DNA of 64,000 bases from an uncultured Bryobacteraceae bacterium (lineage in GTDB: Bacteria > Acidobacteriota > Terriglobia > Bryobacterales > Bryobacteraceae), in the NCBI GenBank assembly GCA_937924525.1, contig CALDSU010000012.1, positions 1 through 64,000 on the forward strand. Direction: 5' to 3'. The notes under the pieces are model-generated. The model made no database searches. It was not told the DNA's origin and saw only the letters and a program-made list of their open reading frames with translations. Positions 1-7,688 of this stretch are shown here, in pieces; the first letter of the stretch is position 1, and each line of letters starts with the position of its first letter. A program made the position numbers and the translations under genes.

Positions 1-131
1 CCCCATGCCTATTTCGACCCGCTCGGGATTCCGAGATTGGCTGGCGGCCGACAGCTAAACCCGCCGAACCGCCGTATGCGGACCCGCATGTACGGTGGTG
101 TGACAGGGAAAGCGGGCGACCGCCTACCTAT
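1..131 (+). mobile_element. Group II intron, 3' end only (domains V and VI)
   Basis: Positions 68-99 fold as a domain V hairpin. A nine-pair lower stem (68-76 with 91-99) contains one G-U wobble, followed by a two-base bulge on the 3' side, a four-pair upper stem and a 4-nt loop. The catalytic triad position reads CGC (70-72) rather than AGC. Positions 105-129 fit domain VI, with A126 as candidate branch point, and the intron probably ends near 131. The 3' fragment seen here matches the usual bacterial form, in which the hairpin is followed by GGTGGTGTG. The reverse transcriptase would lie upstream, outside the window. Frame 2 ends with TAA at 55-57 and could be its last codons, but this is too short to assign. 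Recognition rests on structure and motif memory; no alignment was run. Confidence 0.65.
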
Positions 132-175
132 GTCGATTTTGTCCTGGGCCGGAAATGCCGTCGACGCCTGCTTGC

Positions 176-181
176 TACAAT
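176..181 (+). promoter_or_regulatory. -10 box of selC
   Basis: TACAAT ends 7 nt before the first base of the tRNA, the normal distance from a -10 element to the transcription start. No convincing -35 hexamer is visible 16-18 nt upstream. The box lies about 45 nt downstream of the intron junction, so the insertion leaves it intact. Confidence 0.55.
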
Positions 182-188
182 TCCCGAC

Positions 189-283
189 GGAAGCCAATCC
201 TGGCCGGTGCTGGGCCTGGTCTTCAAAACCAGCGTGCGGTCGTTCCGATCGCGGGTGGGTTCGACCCCCACTGGCTTCCGCCA
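189..283 (+). tRNA. selC: tRNA-Sec (anticodon UCA)
   Basis: This is a 95-nt tRNA with an 8-bp acceptor stem (189-196 with 272-279), discriminator G280 and an encoded CCA (281-283). It has a six-pair D stem with wobbles and an anticodon loop CTTCAAA carrying TCA. A long variable arm has about seven pairs (GCGGTCG with CGATCGC). The T arm has five pairs (255-259 with 267-271) and the loop TTCGACC. The 8+5 acceptor/T architecture, long variable arm and UCA anticodon are specific for bacterial selenocysteine tRNA, which inserts Sec at UGA codons with SelB and a SECIS element. No selA, selB, selD or obvious selenoprotein is in this window, so they must lie elsewhere. The closest relative here is a SelA-like PLP protein (36578-37777), which I do not regard as SelA. 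Confidence 0.95.
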
Positions 284-306
284 GCACCTGGCCGGACCGC
301 GCCCGC

Positions 307-1764
307 TCAGCCGGAAGCTCGGCCCGGTTGAGGGGCGGCAGTCTTGAATCCGCGGCGCTCCATGATGCCCCATCCGCCGCGCTTGCCCTTCAGTCCTTCC
401 CACAGGCCTTGCACCCGCCACCAGGTGAGCAGTTGCCGAAAGCCCAGGTTTTCGAGGACCGCCGCGGCGAACAGTTTCAGTGAATCCCGCCAGGAGGGAT
501 AGCGCAGCGTGGTCAGCTCCTCCAGCAGCACGGCGCTGGTGGAGAGCAGCACGCCGAAGACAATCGACACGGAGAAGAACAGCAGGCCGACCTCGGGCGC
601 AATGATGCGGAACACCAGGCCGAGCACAGTGAGCACATAGCCCAGCAGCTCCACCGCGGGGCCGAACATCTCGAAGAACAGGAAGTAGGGGAACGCGAAC
701 ATGCCGACCAGCTTGTAGCGGGGGTTGAGCAGCATTTCGCGGTGACGCCACAGGCTCTCAACGGTGCCACGCTGCCAGCGGCGCCGCTGGCGCTGCAAGA
801 TCTTCAGGGTCTGCGGCACCTCGGTCCAGCAGACCGGGTCGGCCACGTAGACGATGCGGTAGGCCTGCCGGCGGTCCAGGTAAAGATGGTGCAGGCGGAC
901 AATCATTTCCATGTCCTCGCCTACGGTGGAATGCTCGAAGCCGCCCGCCTCGAGCACGGCTTCCCGCTTGAAGAGGCCGAACGCGCCGGAAATGATGAGC
1001 AGGCAGTTGAGCAGGCTGAAGCCGACCCGTCCGCCGTAGAAGGCGCGCATATACTCGACGGCCTGGAAGTTCGCCAGCATCGACGAAGACGTGGTGATGC
1101 GGACGACGCGCCCGTCGCGCACTTCGCAATCGTTGACCGCGCGCACGGTGCCGCCCACCGCGACCACCCGCTCGGGATCTTCCAGATACGGTTTGACCAT
1201 CTCGAGCAGGCCGGCGCGGTCGATGATCGAGTCCGAGTCCACCACCATCACCAGCGGCGAACTCGCCATGTTGATGCCCGCGTTGATGGCGTCGGCCTTG
1301 CCGCCGTTGTGCTTGTCCACCACCACCAGCCGGACGGGATCGGCGGACTGGTAGACGCGGCGGACCGGCTTGGTAGCCAGGGTCCCGATGGGCGCCCGGG
1401 CGGACTTGTAGAGGTGGAAGGCCTCGATCAGCACCTGGAGCGTCGCGTCCTGGGAGCCGTCGTTGACCACGATAACTTCGTAGTCGGGGTAGTCGAGTTT
1501 GAGCATGCCGCTTACGCTCTGCTCGACGGTCTTGGCCTCGTTGTAGGACGGCACAATGATCGAGATGGCCGGCATCAGGGGCGAGCGCATCAGCGCCTCC
1601 CGCTCGGCGCGCGAGAAGGGCGCGTGGTGGCGCCGCATGGACACCAGCGCCATCACGGTCAACGAGAGATAGATGCTGTTGATGACGAAAACATAGAGAA
1701 TGATCCCGCCCTCGACGAAGAAATAGAACCGGTGGACGATGATGTCGAGGGTTTCCCAGTTCAT
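307..1764 (-). CDS. Membrane family-2 glycosyltransferase (PgaC-like processive synthase)
   Basis: This 485-residue inner-membrane glycosyltransferase probably polymerises an exopolysaccharide from nucleotide sugars. An N-terminal membrane segment (about 15-40) precedes a GT-A domain. Visible motifs are NDGS at 101-104, DSD at 176-178, GED at 283-285 (general base region) and QRQRRRW at 324-330, the Q-x-x-R-W acceptor motif of processive GT2 enzymes. Two to three membrane segments follow (about 345-430). The chosen start overlaps the stop of the upstream HEAT gene as ATGA, so translation is coupled; longer in-frame starts would run far into that gene. No PilZ or MshEN domain is seen. The substrate is unknown; poly-GlcNAc or a related glycan is a guess from family resemblance. 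Confidence 0.85.
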   Translation of the reverse strand: MNWETLDIIVHRFYFFVEGGIILYVFVINSIYLSLTVMALVSMRRHHAPFSRAEREALMRSPLMPAISIIVPSYNEAKTVEQSVSGMLKLDYPDYEVIVVNDGSQDATLQVLIEAFHLYKSARAPIGTLATKPVRRVYQSADPVRLVVVDKHNGGKADAINAGINMASSPLVMVVDSDSIIDRAGLLEMVKPYLEDPERVVAVGGTVRAVNDCEVRDGRVVRITTSSSMLANFQAVEYMRAFYGGRVGFSLLNCLLIISGAFGLFKREAVLEAGGFEHSTVGEDMEMIVRLHHLYLDRRQAYRIVYVADPVCWTEVPQTLKILQRQRRRWQRGTVESLWRHREMLLNPRYKLVGMFAFPYFLFFEMFGPAVELLGYVLTVLGLVFRIIAPEVGLLFFSVSIVFGVLLSTSAVLLEELTTLRYPSWRDSLKLFAAAVLENLGFRQLLTWWRVQGLWEGLKGKRGGWGIMERRGFKTAAPQPGRASG

Positions 1765-2948
1765 GCCAGCTCCAGGCCAGGCGAGGGGCCGGCAGCCGCG
1801 GACAGGGCTTCGGCGGCGCGGGCGGCGGGCAGGGCGCCGCCTTCGCGCAGCAGCCGGCGGAGGATTTCGGCGCCGTCCGGCCCGAAGTGCGCCAGCGCCG
1901 TGCACGCCAGACGGGCCAACTCGCCAGATCCCCCGCTCGCGAGCCGCTCAAGCAGGGGCAGCCAGGAGGGTGCGCGGAAAGCCGCCGCCGCCGACAGTGC
2001 GGCGGCTTGCGCCTGTTCCGAATCCGACTCGAGCGCCCGGCGCACGTAGCGTTCCACGTCCTGCCCCTCGGCGGCGAACGGCGTCAGGCGGAGCGCCCGG
2101 GCACGCACCGCGGCCGAAGGGTGCCGCATCAATTGCTCGAGGAAAGGCAGCCGGAGCGCCTTTCGCCAGCTTTCGGCCAGTTCCAGCGCGGCCAGCAGCC
2201 GGGCGGTGTCGCCCGCAGCAGCCTCGGCGGGCAGCGCGGTCTGGCACAAGTCCAGGGCGTGCCGGCGCATCTCGCCGGCCAGCAGGACCCGAACCAGATA
2301 CGGTTTGCCAACGATCAGCGAAAAGACCCAGGCGGCATCTTCCCGCCGTGGGGAGCGGGCCAGCAGGCGGCACGCCGAGGCTTCCACCAGCGGCGTCGAA
2401 CGGCGCGCCAGCCGGCGCAGGGCGGGGCTGCCATATTCGCCAGCCAGCAAACCCAGGCATTCGAGGGCGTGGCGGCGCTCGCGCTCGGGTGCGCGGCGGG
2501 CCCAGCGTTCCCAGCGGCGGACCAGCCGCAGTTGTTCGGCCAGCGCGGTCAACCGGACGCGGCCTTCGCCACTTACCAGCGAAAGGAGGCGCTCCAACGC
2601 CCGGTCGAATTCGGCGGGATAGCGGCGCTCCAGCGCGCGGAGACCGGCCAGCCGGCCATCGCCCGCCGCGTACGCGGCCAATGCCTTCAGCAAATGCGGC
2701 CGCACCCGCCGGGAGCCCATCTCCCGGGCCAGCGCCGCGCGCTTCAATGCGCACGACGTCAGCAACTGGCACAGAATCACCGCCGCTTGCACCGTCAAAA
2801 ACGATGCCGCCAGTGATAACGGCAGCTCCTGCCAGTGGTGGGAGAAGTACTCGACGTGCAGAAACCAGACCGGGTAGAAGAACGAAGCCAGGATGACCGC
2901 GGCGCGGAACCACATCCCCGCCCGGATCAACCTCTCGCCAACCGTCAT
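1761..2948 (-). CDS. Membrane-anchored HEAT-repeat protein
   Basis: The protein has 395 residues. Two hydrophobic N-terminal segments (about 12-30 and 45-65) are followed by roughly 300 residues of short amphipathic helical pairs rich in Ala, Leu and Arg, typical of HEAT-like repeats. This suggests a cytoplasmic scaffold tethered to the membrane. No catalytic motif is visible. ATG at 2948 lies one base after the stop of the receiver gene; an in-frame ATG at 2969 would overlap it by 20 bases and is less likely. Its stop overlaps the start of the glycosyltransferase. The three-gene order receiver, HEAT, GT2 suggests that the HEAT protein links a signalling partner to the polymerase. That role is inferred only from adjacency. 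Confidence 0.75.
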   Translation of the reverse strand: MTVGERLIRAGMWFRAAVILASFFYPVWFLHVEYFSHHWQELPLSLAASFLTVQAAVILCQLLTSCALKRAALAREMGSRRVRPHLLKALAAYAAGDGRLAGLRALERRYPAEFDRALERLLSLVSGEGRVRLTALAEQLRLVRRWERWARRAPERERRHALECLGLLAGEYGSPALRRLARRSTPLVEASACRLLARSPRREDAAWVFSLIVGKPYLVRVLLAGEMRRHALDLCQTALPAEAAAGDTARLLAALELAESWRKALRLPFLEQLMRHPSAAVRARALRLTPFAAEGQDVERYVRRALESDSEQAQAAALSAAAAFRAPSWLPLLERLASGGSGELARLACTALAHFGPDGAEILRRLLREGGALPAARAAEALSAAAGPSPGLELA

Positions 2949-2949
2949 G

Positions 2950-4110
2950 TCACGACGCCCGGGCGACAAGACGCTGCACGCGCGCCGCCACTTCCATAGG
3001 ACTGAACGGCTTGGTGATGTAGTCGTCGGCGCCCAGTCCGAACCCGCGCAGCACGTCGGACTCGGATTGGCGAAGTGAAAGCATGGCCACCGGCAGCGTC
3101 GCCAGTTCCGGCGTCCGCCGAACCTCGGCCAGCACCTGGAAGCCGTCCAGGCCGGGCATCACCACTTCGAGGATGGCGGCGTGGGGCTGCTCCTGCTTGA
3201 GCAAGTCCATGGCCGCGCGGCCGTGCTCGGCCTCGAGGCAATCCATCCCGCACCGGTCGAACGCCGTCGCCAGCAAAGTGCGCGAAGCGGAATCGTCGTC
3301 GGCCACCAGCACCCGCGTCCGTTCCGCTTGGCCGCGGCGGCGTCTGGACGGACTCCGTTCGATCAGACCCGCCGTTCGCCACACCAGCTCCTCGGAATCC
3401 CACGGCTCGTTGACAAAATCCACGACGCCGCGCTGGTGCACGTGCGCCAGCTTGCACAGAAGCCGGCGCGGACCCGTCACCAGCACGGGAAACCCACGCC
3501 GCAGCAGGGTGTCGACGAAGGCGGGATCGGGCGCGGTGGGATCTTCGCCCACGCGCACGATCAGCAGGTCCAAGTGGTTCAAATTGCCGCCATCGGCCGC
3601 TGTCTGGAACAGCCCCATCGCCTCGACTACGCTGAATTGCGCGGTCAGGCACCGCTCGATGGCGATCGCCTCGGGCGGAGCGAACCCGATGGCGGTGATC
3701 CGCTTGCGGGAAAGCGCCGCGTAGAGGCTCCGCGGGGAATCGAGCGTCCTCGCCGCCGTCCGCCCTTCGTCGATCCTTGGCGGGGCGCTGTAAGCTAAGC
3801 GGAGCTGCGGCGGTTCGGCCCCCGCATCCTCGGAAGCTGAAGCTTGCGTTTCCGCCGCCGCGACTGCCGCCAGCACCTCGCCTGCCGGGTTCATCCCTTG
3901 GCCGAGGGGTGCGGGAGCCGTGTCCGAAGCCGGCGCGGGCGTCGCTGCGGGCTTAGCTTCCGGCGCGGGCTCCGCTGCTGGTTCCGCCACCGGCCTCCTG
4001 CGTGGACGCGCCACGCCAAAACCCAATCGGGAAGACAGGCGCACCAAGTCAATCAGGCCATCGTAGCCCGTACCCAATTCTGCCGCGTCTTCGTTGAACA
4101 GCCGGACCAC
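2950..4110 (-). CDS. Receiver-domain protein with Glu at the phospho-acceptor site
   Basis: This 386-residue protein starts at GTG, with GGAGG just upstream. Residues 1-35 form a short conserved-looking segment and 36-125 a Pro/Ala-rich linker. Residues 136-250 resemble a degenerate receiver-like alpha/beta fold, and 264-384 form a clear CheY-like receiver. In the C-terminal receiver the acidic pair D271/D272, the MPG-x-DG loop (318-323), S345 and K367 are all present, but the phospho-acceptor position is Glu315 (codon 3166-3168), not Asp. Glu at this site often mimics the phosphorylated state. There is no DNA-binding or enzymatic output domain, so it probably acts by protein contact, perhaps on the HEAT protein or GT2 encoded immediately downstream. 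Confidence 0.8.
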   Translation of the reverse strand: MVRLFNEDAAELGTGYDGLIDLVRLSSRLGFGVARPRRRPVAEPAAEPAPEAKPAATPAPASDTAPAPLGQGMNPAGEVLAAVAAAETQASASEDAGAEPPQLRLAYSAPPRIDEGRTAARTLDSPRSLYAALSRKRITAIGFAPPEAIAIERCLTAQFSVVEAMGLFQTAADGGNLNHLDLLIVRVGEDPTAPDPAFVDTLLRRGFPVLVTGPRRLLCKLAHVHQRGVVDFVNEPWDSEELVWRTAGLIERSPSRRRRGQAERTRVLVADDDSASRTLLATAFDRCGMDCLEAEHGRAAMDLLKQEQPHAAILEVVMPGLDGFQVLAEVRRTPELATLPVAMLSLRQSESDVLRGFGLGADDYITKPFSPMEVAARVQRLVARAS

Positions 4111-4259
4111 ACTCCTCCCAACGCAATCCCTACTTCGGCAGAGCGCGCTTATTCCTTTAGGGGTACTGGTGACGCGTACGGTGACTCCCCGAAGGTACTA
4201 AGGGGAATACGCAGTCTGTACCGGCACGGCGGGTCTGCCGATCTCTGCCAAGACGCACG

Positions 4260-5402
4260 ATGCCACTCGGGAGGCCAAGCGCGGCCGTATTGCTGACGAT
4301 GCTCCTTGCACCTTCCGCGACCGCGGAGGATGTGGTCCAGCGTGCGCGCGCCCTGGCTGCGGGAAAGCAACGCGCGGAGGCGCTGAAGCTGCTGGCGTCC
4401 CGGCTGGCCGAGGCGCCGGGCGATCTGGACGCCCGGACGCTGCTGGGCGCCGTGTTGTCCTGGGAGGGCCGCTACGAGGAGGCGCGGGGACAATTGCAAA
4501 TGGTCCTCGAGACCGAACCGGGGCACGGCGACGCCACCCTGGCGCTGATGAATGTGGAGTTGTGGTCGGGCCACGGCGACCGCGCGGAGGAGTTGGCGCA
4601 GCAGGCCATCGCGCAAGCCCCGGAGTTCCTACCGTTCCAGGAGGCGCTCGCACGGGTGCGGCGGCAGCGGCGCGCGGCCCTGGCCGAGCCCCAGGTCCAC
4701 GACGTGAAGTGGGAAATGGGCCTCGAGCGTTCCTCCATCTGGTTCAGCGACTCGCGGGACTCCTGGCGGGAAGCCAGGCTGGCGGCGCGCGTGGGTACGG
4801 TGGCGGGACCCGTTTCGGCGAGCGCATCGCAGGCCGCGCGCGGCCGCCTGACCGACCGCATCTTCGAAATCGAGATATTCCCGCGGCTCAATCGTCTGAC
4901 GTACTTCCACGTCATGGCGGGCTACTCCCCGGAAGCGGAACTGTACGCTCGGCGAAGGTACGGCGCGGAACTCTATCGCGGGCTGCCCGCGCGCTTCGAG
5001 GGCTCAATCGGCTTCCGCCAGTATGTGTTCCGGCAGCGGGTGGATCTGATCACCGGTTCGCTCGGCCGGTATTACGGCCGGTGGTTCCTTTCCGCGCGGC
5101 CCTTCGTGGACCGGTCGGCGTTCGGCGTGTCGACTTCTTTGCAGGTCAACGCCAAGCGCTACCTCGGGCGGCGGGGCGGCTATTGGAATAGCCGTGTGGG
5201 GTGGGGCGCTTCGCCCATGGAAGTACGCAGCGTCAATGAGGCGGGAATCCGGAGCTCGCTGTCCTTTTTCCAGGATCTGTACTTGCCGCTTCCGTCCGGG
5301 CTCCAATTCCGCGTCTCCGGAGGGGTGGCCAGTCAGAACCGGCGAGACCGCGGCGCGCTGCGGCAATACGGTTTGAGCGGAACGCTGCTCTATGGGTTCT
5401 GA
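4260..5402 (+). CDS. TPR plus YaiO-family outer-membrane beta-barrel protein
   Basis: This 380-residue exported protein has a signal peptide (about 1-22, ending SATA). Three or so TPR-like helical repeats follow (about 24-130). From about 145 the sequence alternates aromatic and polar residues and ends in Phe (LLYGF), the C-terminal signature of outer-membrane barrels. This arrangement is that of the YaiO family, whose members sit beside exopolysaccharide glycosyltransferases and are thought to form the outer-membrane exit. It is divergent from the receiver/HEAT/GT2 genes, with 149 bp between. I infer that it is the outer-membrane partner of that polymerase. Confidence 0.8.
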   Translation: MPLGRPSAAVLLTMLLAPSATAEDVVQRARALAAGKQRAEALKLLASRLAEAPGDLDARTLLGAVLSWEGRYEEARGQLQMVLETEPGHGDATLALMNVELWSGHGDRAEELAQQAIAQAPEFLPFQEALARVRRQRRAALAEPQVHDVKWEMGLERSSIWFSDSRDSWREARLAARVGTVAGPVSASASQAARGRLTDRIFEIEIFPRLNRLTYFHVMAGYSPEAELYARRRYGAELYRGLPARFEGSIGFRQYVFRQRVDLITGSLGRYYGRWFLSARPFVDRSAFGVSTSLQVNAKRYLGRRGGYWNSRVGWGASPMEVRSVNEAGIRSSLSFFQDLYLPLPSGLQFRVSGGVASQNRRDRGALRQYGLSGTLLYGF

Positions 5403-5405
5403 TCT

Positions 5406-5423
5406 GCGGTACCACGCGGTACC
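5406..5423 (+). repeat. Tandem GCGGTACC direct repeat, 10-bp period
   Basis: Two copies of GCGGTACC lie at 5406-5413 and 5416-5423, exactly one helical turn apart. Each contains the palindrome GGTACC. They sit just after the YaiO stop and 175 bp before the next gene. They could be a regulator site or part of a terminator stem; nothing further can be said. Confidence 0.4.
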
Positions 5424-5489
5424 CCTGTGGAAAACCCAAGCGATCTCCCGCGCTGCCAATGACTTATCCTGTTGGAAATCTTCCGTTTG

Positions 5490-5574
5490 GTACATGTGTA
5501 CTACGTCGCTTTTCGCCTTGGGACCAAGGAACTCCCGATGCCCAAAAGGAATAGCCCCAGCCGAACATGGGGCT
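5490..5574 (+). promoter_or_regulatory. Structured leader between the YaiO and DUF11 genes
   Basis: The 196-bp gap (5403-5598) contains an inverted repeat GTACA-TG-TGTAC (5490-5501) and a perfect 7-bp hairpin, AGCCCCA with TGGGGCT (5553-5574, 8-nt loop). The hairpin has no following T-tract and stands 24 nt before the start codon. This looks like a 5' leader rather than a terminator. I compared it by eye with cyclic-di-GMP and cobalamin riboswitch cores and saw no match. Confidence 0.35.
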
Positions 5575-5598
5575 AGAGTGCAGCTCGGAAGATCGGAA

Positions 5599-7644
5599 AT
5601 GCGTATCCTTGCGTTGTTCGCGGTAGTTCTGGCGCTGGCCTTGCCGTCATGGGCCGTGGTTGCCGGCGAGCGGCTGAGTCCCGTGCTGGAGTATGTGCTT
5701 CAGGCGGGGCCTGGTCAGTACGATGCCTACTTCGGATACCTGAATAACAACGCCGTCGCGGTGACCATTCCGGTGGGCGCGGACAACCGGTTTACGGGCG
5801 TCCAGGACCGCGGCCAGCCTTCGGTGTTCCAACCGGGCCGGCAGGTGGCGGTGTTCGTGGTGCGGTTTGACGGGAACGACCTGGTCTGGACGCTCAAGGG
5901 ACCGGACGGCAACACGCGCACTGCGACCGCGTCGAAGAACCACGTGATCCCACCGGGCACTGCCGACCTGAGCCTGACGGCGACCGGATTGATCAACGGT
6001 CAGGGCGACGCCGAGGTGACCTTTACGCTGGCCAACCTCGGACCTTATCTGGCAACCAACGCCAAGGTGCAGATTTCACTGCCTGGCGGCTTCACCCTGG
6101 TGGACAGCGTGGCCGAGGAAGGCGCCACGCAGCGCACCCCCACGGGCCTGCAATGGGACTTGCCGGTGCTGGCCAGCAAGGCGTCGCGGCGGATTCGCGT
6201 GATCGCGCGGGGAGACCGGACGCAAGGGAACACCGAAGTTCGGGGGAACTGCGCGCACCAGGGACCCGACCCCAACCCGTCGAACAACCACGCCTCCTAC
6301 ACCATTGCGGGGCAGGCCGGCGGCGCCGCGGATAACGGACTGGAAAGCAACGGGCGGCTGGCCCTGCTGCTCGCGCGCCGTTGGGCGTTGCGGGAAACCG
6401 GGGGGCCGCGCGGGAAGAGCCGGATCCGGCTGGCCGAAGGCCGACCCGACACGGAGCTTGGGGCTTTGCTGCCCGCCTGCGGGCCGGCCGAGACCGTCGC
6501 GGTGGCCAGCGCTCCCGCCGACCTGATCGGCGTGACCAACGCCGCCTCGGTGGCGGGCGCCGACTATGTCGACGGCAACGGCAATCGGCAAGGCGCTGTG
6601 CTGGCCATCGCGACCGACTCCGGACTATACGAACACGCCAAGGCGGTCTGCGAGCGCGTCGCCAGGGGCGTGCTCGAGCAGATTCGCGCGATTCGCGTCA
6701 ACGGGCTGCCGTTCCTGATGGCGAAAATCCGCCGGGGCGATGGGGCGATCGAGTACGCGGTCAGTTTCGCCGTGTCGCCGGCGGGCGTCCCGTGGCGGGT
6801 CGACAGCCGGTGGAACCCGGCGCTCGCCCCCCGCTTCAACGGGACCAGGGTGCTGAATTTCCAGGTATGGGCCGCCAACGCGGAGTTCGCCGAAGGGCTG
6901 GTGGCAGGAATCCTCGAGCGGATGCCCCGCGCCGTCTCGGACGATCCCGATGTGGCGCCTCCTGCCGTCTTTGTCCGCAGCGCGCGTTACCAGAGCGGCA
7001 CGCTACGCCTCGAGTTGGAACGGCTGGACGCGTCGATCCAGACCGTCACCGTGGCGGGCTCGCTCGCCCTCACCGAACCGGGCCAGCGTTCCTGGGTGGA
7101 GTACGAGGTCCCGTTCGCACCCGCGGTGACGGTCCCGACCGGCCCGTTCTTCGACTTCGATTTCCGGATGGGCGAAGACCCGGCCTACGTCGCCGACGGC
7201 GCGTGGAGTTATTGGGTGGCCCCGGAGGACGGCCGGGTGGCCGAGTTTGAAGTGCTGGCGCAGCCTTCCACCGGGGCGGACCACGGAGGCGCGCCCGTCG
7301 AGCGAGGCATCCGGGCTTCGGGCCGCGTCGAGACGTACGTGTCTTTCTTCCGCCACCTGCTGCCCAAGGCGCTGCCCGTGGATCTCCGCGCGTTTGCGGC
7401 GATCGAGTTCACCGCCGCCGGCGAGGGGACGTTGGAAGTCATCCCCGTCAAGTCCAGCATCCGGACGCCCGCCGCTCAATACCGGCGGCGTTTCCCGCTA
7501 ACGGGCGGCGGCGAGCGCCTCCGCCTGGACCTCACCGGCTTCGACGCGCACGACGTCACCACGCTGTATTTCAACGTGCTGGGCACGGGCGCCTTCGACC
7601 TCCGGATCGAGGACGTGCGCCTGGTCCCTAACCCCGGCGAATAG
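5599..7644 (+). CDS. Secreted protein with a DUF11-like domain and a C-terminal beta-sandwich
   Basis: The protein has 681 residues. The start at 5599 gives a clean signal peptide (residues 1-23, LALPSWAVVAG) preceded by GGAA; an in-frame start 69 codons earlier would bury it. Residues about 120-235 form a DUF11/CARDB-like immunoglobulin fold with the typical closing phrase PDPNPSNN. A central region (about 250-440) is of unknown type. The C-terminal 150 residues look like a carbohydrate-binding or CIA30-like beta-sandwich that ends in IEDVRLVPN. It is probably a surface or extracellular adhesion or matrix protein made together with the adjacent polysaccharide locus. No catalytic residues are recognised. 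Confidence 0.7.
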   Translation: MRILALFAVVLALALPSWAVVAGERLSPVLEYVLQAGPGQYDAYFGYLNNNAVAVTIPVGADNRFTGVQDRGQPSVFQPGRQVAVFVVRFDGNDLVWTLKGPDGNTRTATASKNHVIPPGTADLSLTATGLINGQGDAEVTFTLANLGPYLATNAKVQISLPGGFTLVDSVAEEGATQRTPTGLQWDLPVLASKASRRIRVIARGDRTQGNTEVRGNCAHQGPDPNPSNNHASYTIAGQAGGAADNGLESNGRLALLLARRWALRETGGPRGKSRIRLAEGRPDTELGALLPACGPAETVAVASAPADLIGVTNAASVAGADYVDGNGNRQGAVLAIATDSGLYEHAKAVCERVARGVLEQIRAIRVNGLPFLMAKIRRGDGAIEYAVSFAVSPAGVPWRVDSRWNPALAPRFNGTRVLNFQVWAANAEFAEGLVAGILERMPRAVSDDPDVAPPAVFVRSARYQSGTLRLELERLDASIQTVTVAGSLALTEPGQRSWVEYEVPFAPAVTVPTGPFFDFDFRMGEDPAYVADGAWSYWVAPEDGRVAEFEVLAQPSTGADHGGAPVERGIRASGRVETYVSFFRHLLPKALPVDLRAFAAIEFTAAGEGTLEVIPVKSSIRTPAAQYRRRFPLTGGGERLRLDLTGFDAHDVTTLYFNVLGTGAFDLRIEDVRLVPNPGE

Positions 7645-7688
7645 TCCGGACGCGCGTCAAAGCGAGGAGGCAAGGGCGCCGCCCCACC

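Noticed and set aside
5403-5598. A cyclic-di-GMP (GEMM) riboswitch before the DUF11 gene
   Set aside because: Hairpins are present, but the conserved GEMM core blocks and tetraloop-receptor are not seen.
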